NCBI RefSeq assembly: GCF_014243445.1 | Contig: NZ_JACLQD010000001.1 | Span: forward strand, 558,001-622,000 | From: Paragemmobacter straminiformis | GTDB taxonomy: Bacteria; Pseudomonadota; Alphaproteobacteria; Rhodobacterales; Rhodobacteraceae | DNA length: 64,000 bases | Direction: 5' to 3' | In this document: positions 63,535-64,000 of the stretch, one piece after another | How positions within the stretch are numbered: the first letter of the stretch is position 1 | Layout of the letters: every line of letters starts with the position of its first letter | Made by a program: the position numbers and the translations under genes | Notes under the pieces: generated by a model | Databases searched by the model: none | What the model was told of the DNA's origin: nothing | What the model saw: only the letters and a program-made list of their open reading frames with translations

Positions 63535-64000
63535 ATGTCCGATGATCCGAAGACGCTGGTTTCGACCGAATGGCTTGCCGCGCATCTGAAGGACCCTGAC
63601 CTGCGGGTGCTGGATGCGTCGTGGTATCTGCCCGACGCGGGCCGCAACGCCAAGGCCGAATATGCCGCCGCCCATATTCCCGGTGCGCGCTTCTTCGACA
63701 TCGACGAGATTTCGGACCAGCGGTCGTCGCTGCCGCATACCGTGCCTCCGGTCGAGAAGTTCATGAGCCGGATGCGGGCGATGGGCGTGGGCGACGGGCA
63801 TCAGGTGGTGGTCTATGACGGGGCGGGGCTGTTTTCGGCAGCGCGGGTGTGGTGGACGTTCCGGCTGATGGGCAAGATGGATGTGGCCGTGCTGGACGGG
63901 GGTTTCCCCAAATGGCGGGCCGAGGGGCGCGAGATCGAGGATATGCCGCCCGTGGTGCGCGACCGGCATATGACGGTGAGCCGCCAGAACCAGCTGGTCA
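63535..64000 (+). CDS. sseA: 3-mercaptopyruvate sulfurtransferase (rhodanese type), 5' part only
   Basis: The first 155 codons of a two-rhodanese-domain protein that continues past the window end. It starts MSDDPKTLVSTEWLAAHLKD with VLDASWYLPDAGRNAKAEYA, HIPGARFFDIDEISDQ, LPHTVP and the inactive first-domain loop VVVYDGAGLFSAARVWWTF. The catalytic Cys of the second domain lies beyond the window, so thiosulfate versus mercaptopyruvate preference cannot be judged directly; the SLPHTVPP motif fits SseA. Frame is open to the last base. Confidence 0.88.
   Translation, partial: MSDDPKTLVSTEWLAAHLKDPDLRVLDASWYLPDAGRNAKAEYAAAHIPGARFFDIDEISDQRSSLPHTVPPVEKFMSRMRAMGVGDGHQVVVYDGAGLFSAARVWWTFRLMGKMDVAVLDGGFPKWRAEGREIEDMPPVVRDRHMTVSRQNQLV

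Overview
The window is high-GC DNA from an alphaproteobacterium, most likely order Rhodobacterales (Rhodobacter/Gemmobacter/Tabrizicola-like). This rests on Rhodobacterales-type housekeeping genes (gatCA, rpmG, a class A rnpB, a DUF1127 protein, an SH3-domain protein next to a glyoxylate-reductase-like gene), on several ABC sugar importers, and on a recurrent CCCAAATATCCTCGGGGG intergenic element. No phage, integrase, insertion sequence, CRISPR array or tRNA was recognised.

Region 1 (1-15.5 kb) is mostly housekeeping: histidinol-phosphatase-like gene, XRE regulator, quinone reductase, LysR regulator, BI-1 membrane protein, L33, a methyltransferase, RNase P RNA, amidase, an excalibur lipoprotein, gatA/gatC, an MBL-fold hydrolase, a UDP-glucuronate-4-epimerase-like gene, a GTAG-type REP array (11.74-12.05 kb), an FMN-binding stress protein, a 2-hydroxyacid dehydrogenase, an SH3 protein and a cation diffusion facilitator.

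Region 2 (15.6-22 kb) looks like arginine/polyamine nitrogen catabolism: TetR regulator, AruH-like transaminase, AruI-like TPP decarboxylase, class III aminotransferase and a glutamine-synthetase-fold ligase. Region 3 (22.4-31.2 kb) has a divergent NarL-type regulator and hybrid kinase, a CbiX chelatase, a LysR gene, and a DUF1028/RidA/Rieske oxygenase set.

Region 4 (30.3-62 kb) is a long run of sugar and sugar-acid catabolism. It begins with gbpR-chvE-gguABC plus an aldonate dehydratase and an aldose 1-dehydrogenase (L-arabinose/D-galactose type). Next come a LacI regulator and an aldolase/dehydrogenase/PfkB-kinase operon whose start region carries a perfect LacI-type palindrome. Divergent from that operon is apnO-gntR, followed by apnL-apsD-oiaX-oiaK. 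This gene content matches the D-apiose pathway: D-apiose to apionolactone (ApsD), to apionate (ApnL), to 3-oxo-isoapionate (ApnO), to its 4-phosphate (OiaK), then cleavage by the RuBisCO-like protein OiaX.

The last sugar locus (52-61.9 kb) has no recognised substrate. It combines a pentulose-phosphate-epimerase-like protein, an alpha/beta hydrolase, a TIM-barrel isomerase, a Gfo/Idh dehydrogenase, a half-size-ATPase ABC importer and a SorC/DeoR regulator. Divergent from these are a LacD-type aldolase and an unusual ROK kinase fused to a P-loop kinase-like domain. The window ends with a fatty-acid desaturase, a DCC thiol oxidoreductase and the 5' part of a sulfurtransferase gene. All functions are inferred from sequence patterns; no database search was run.
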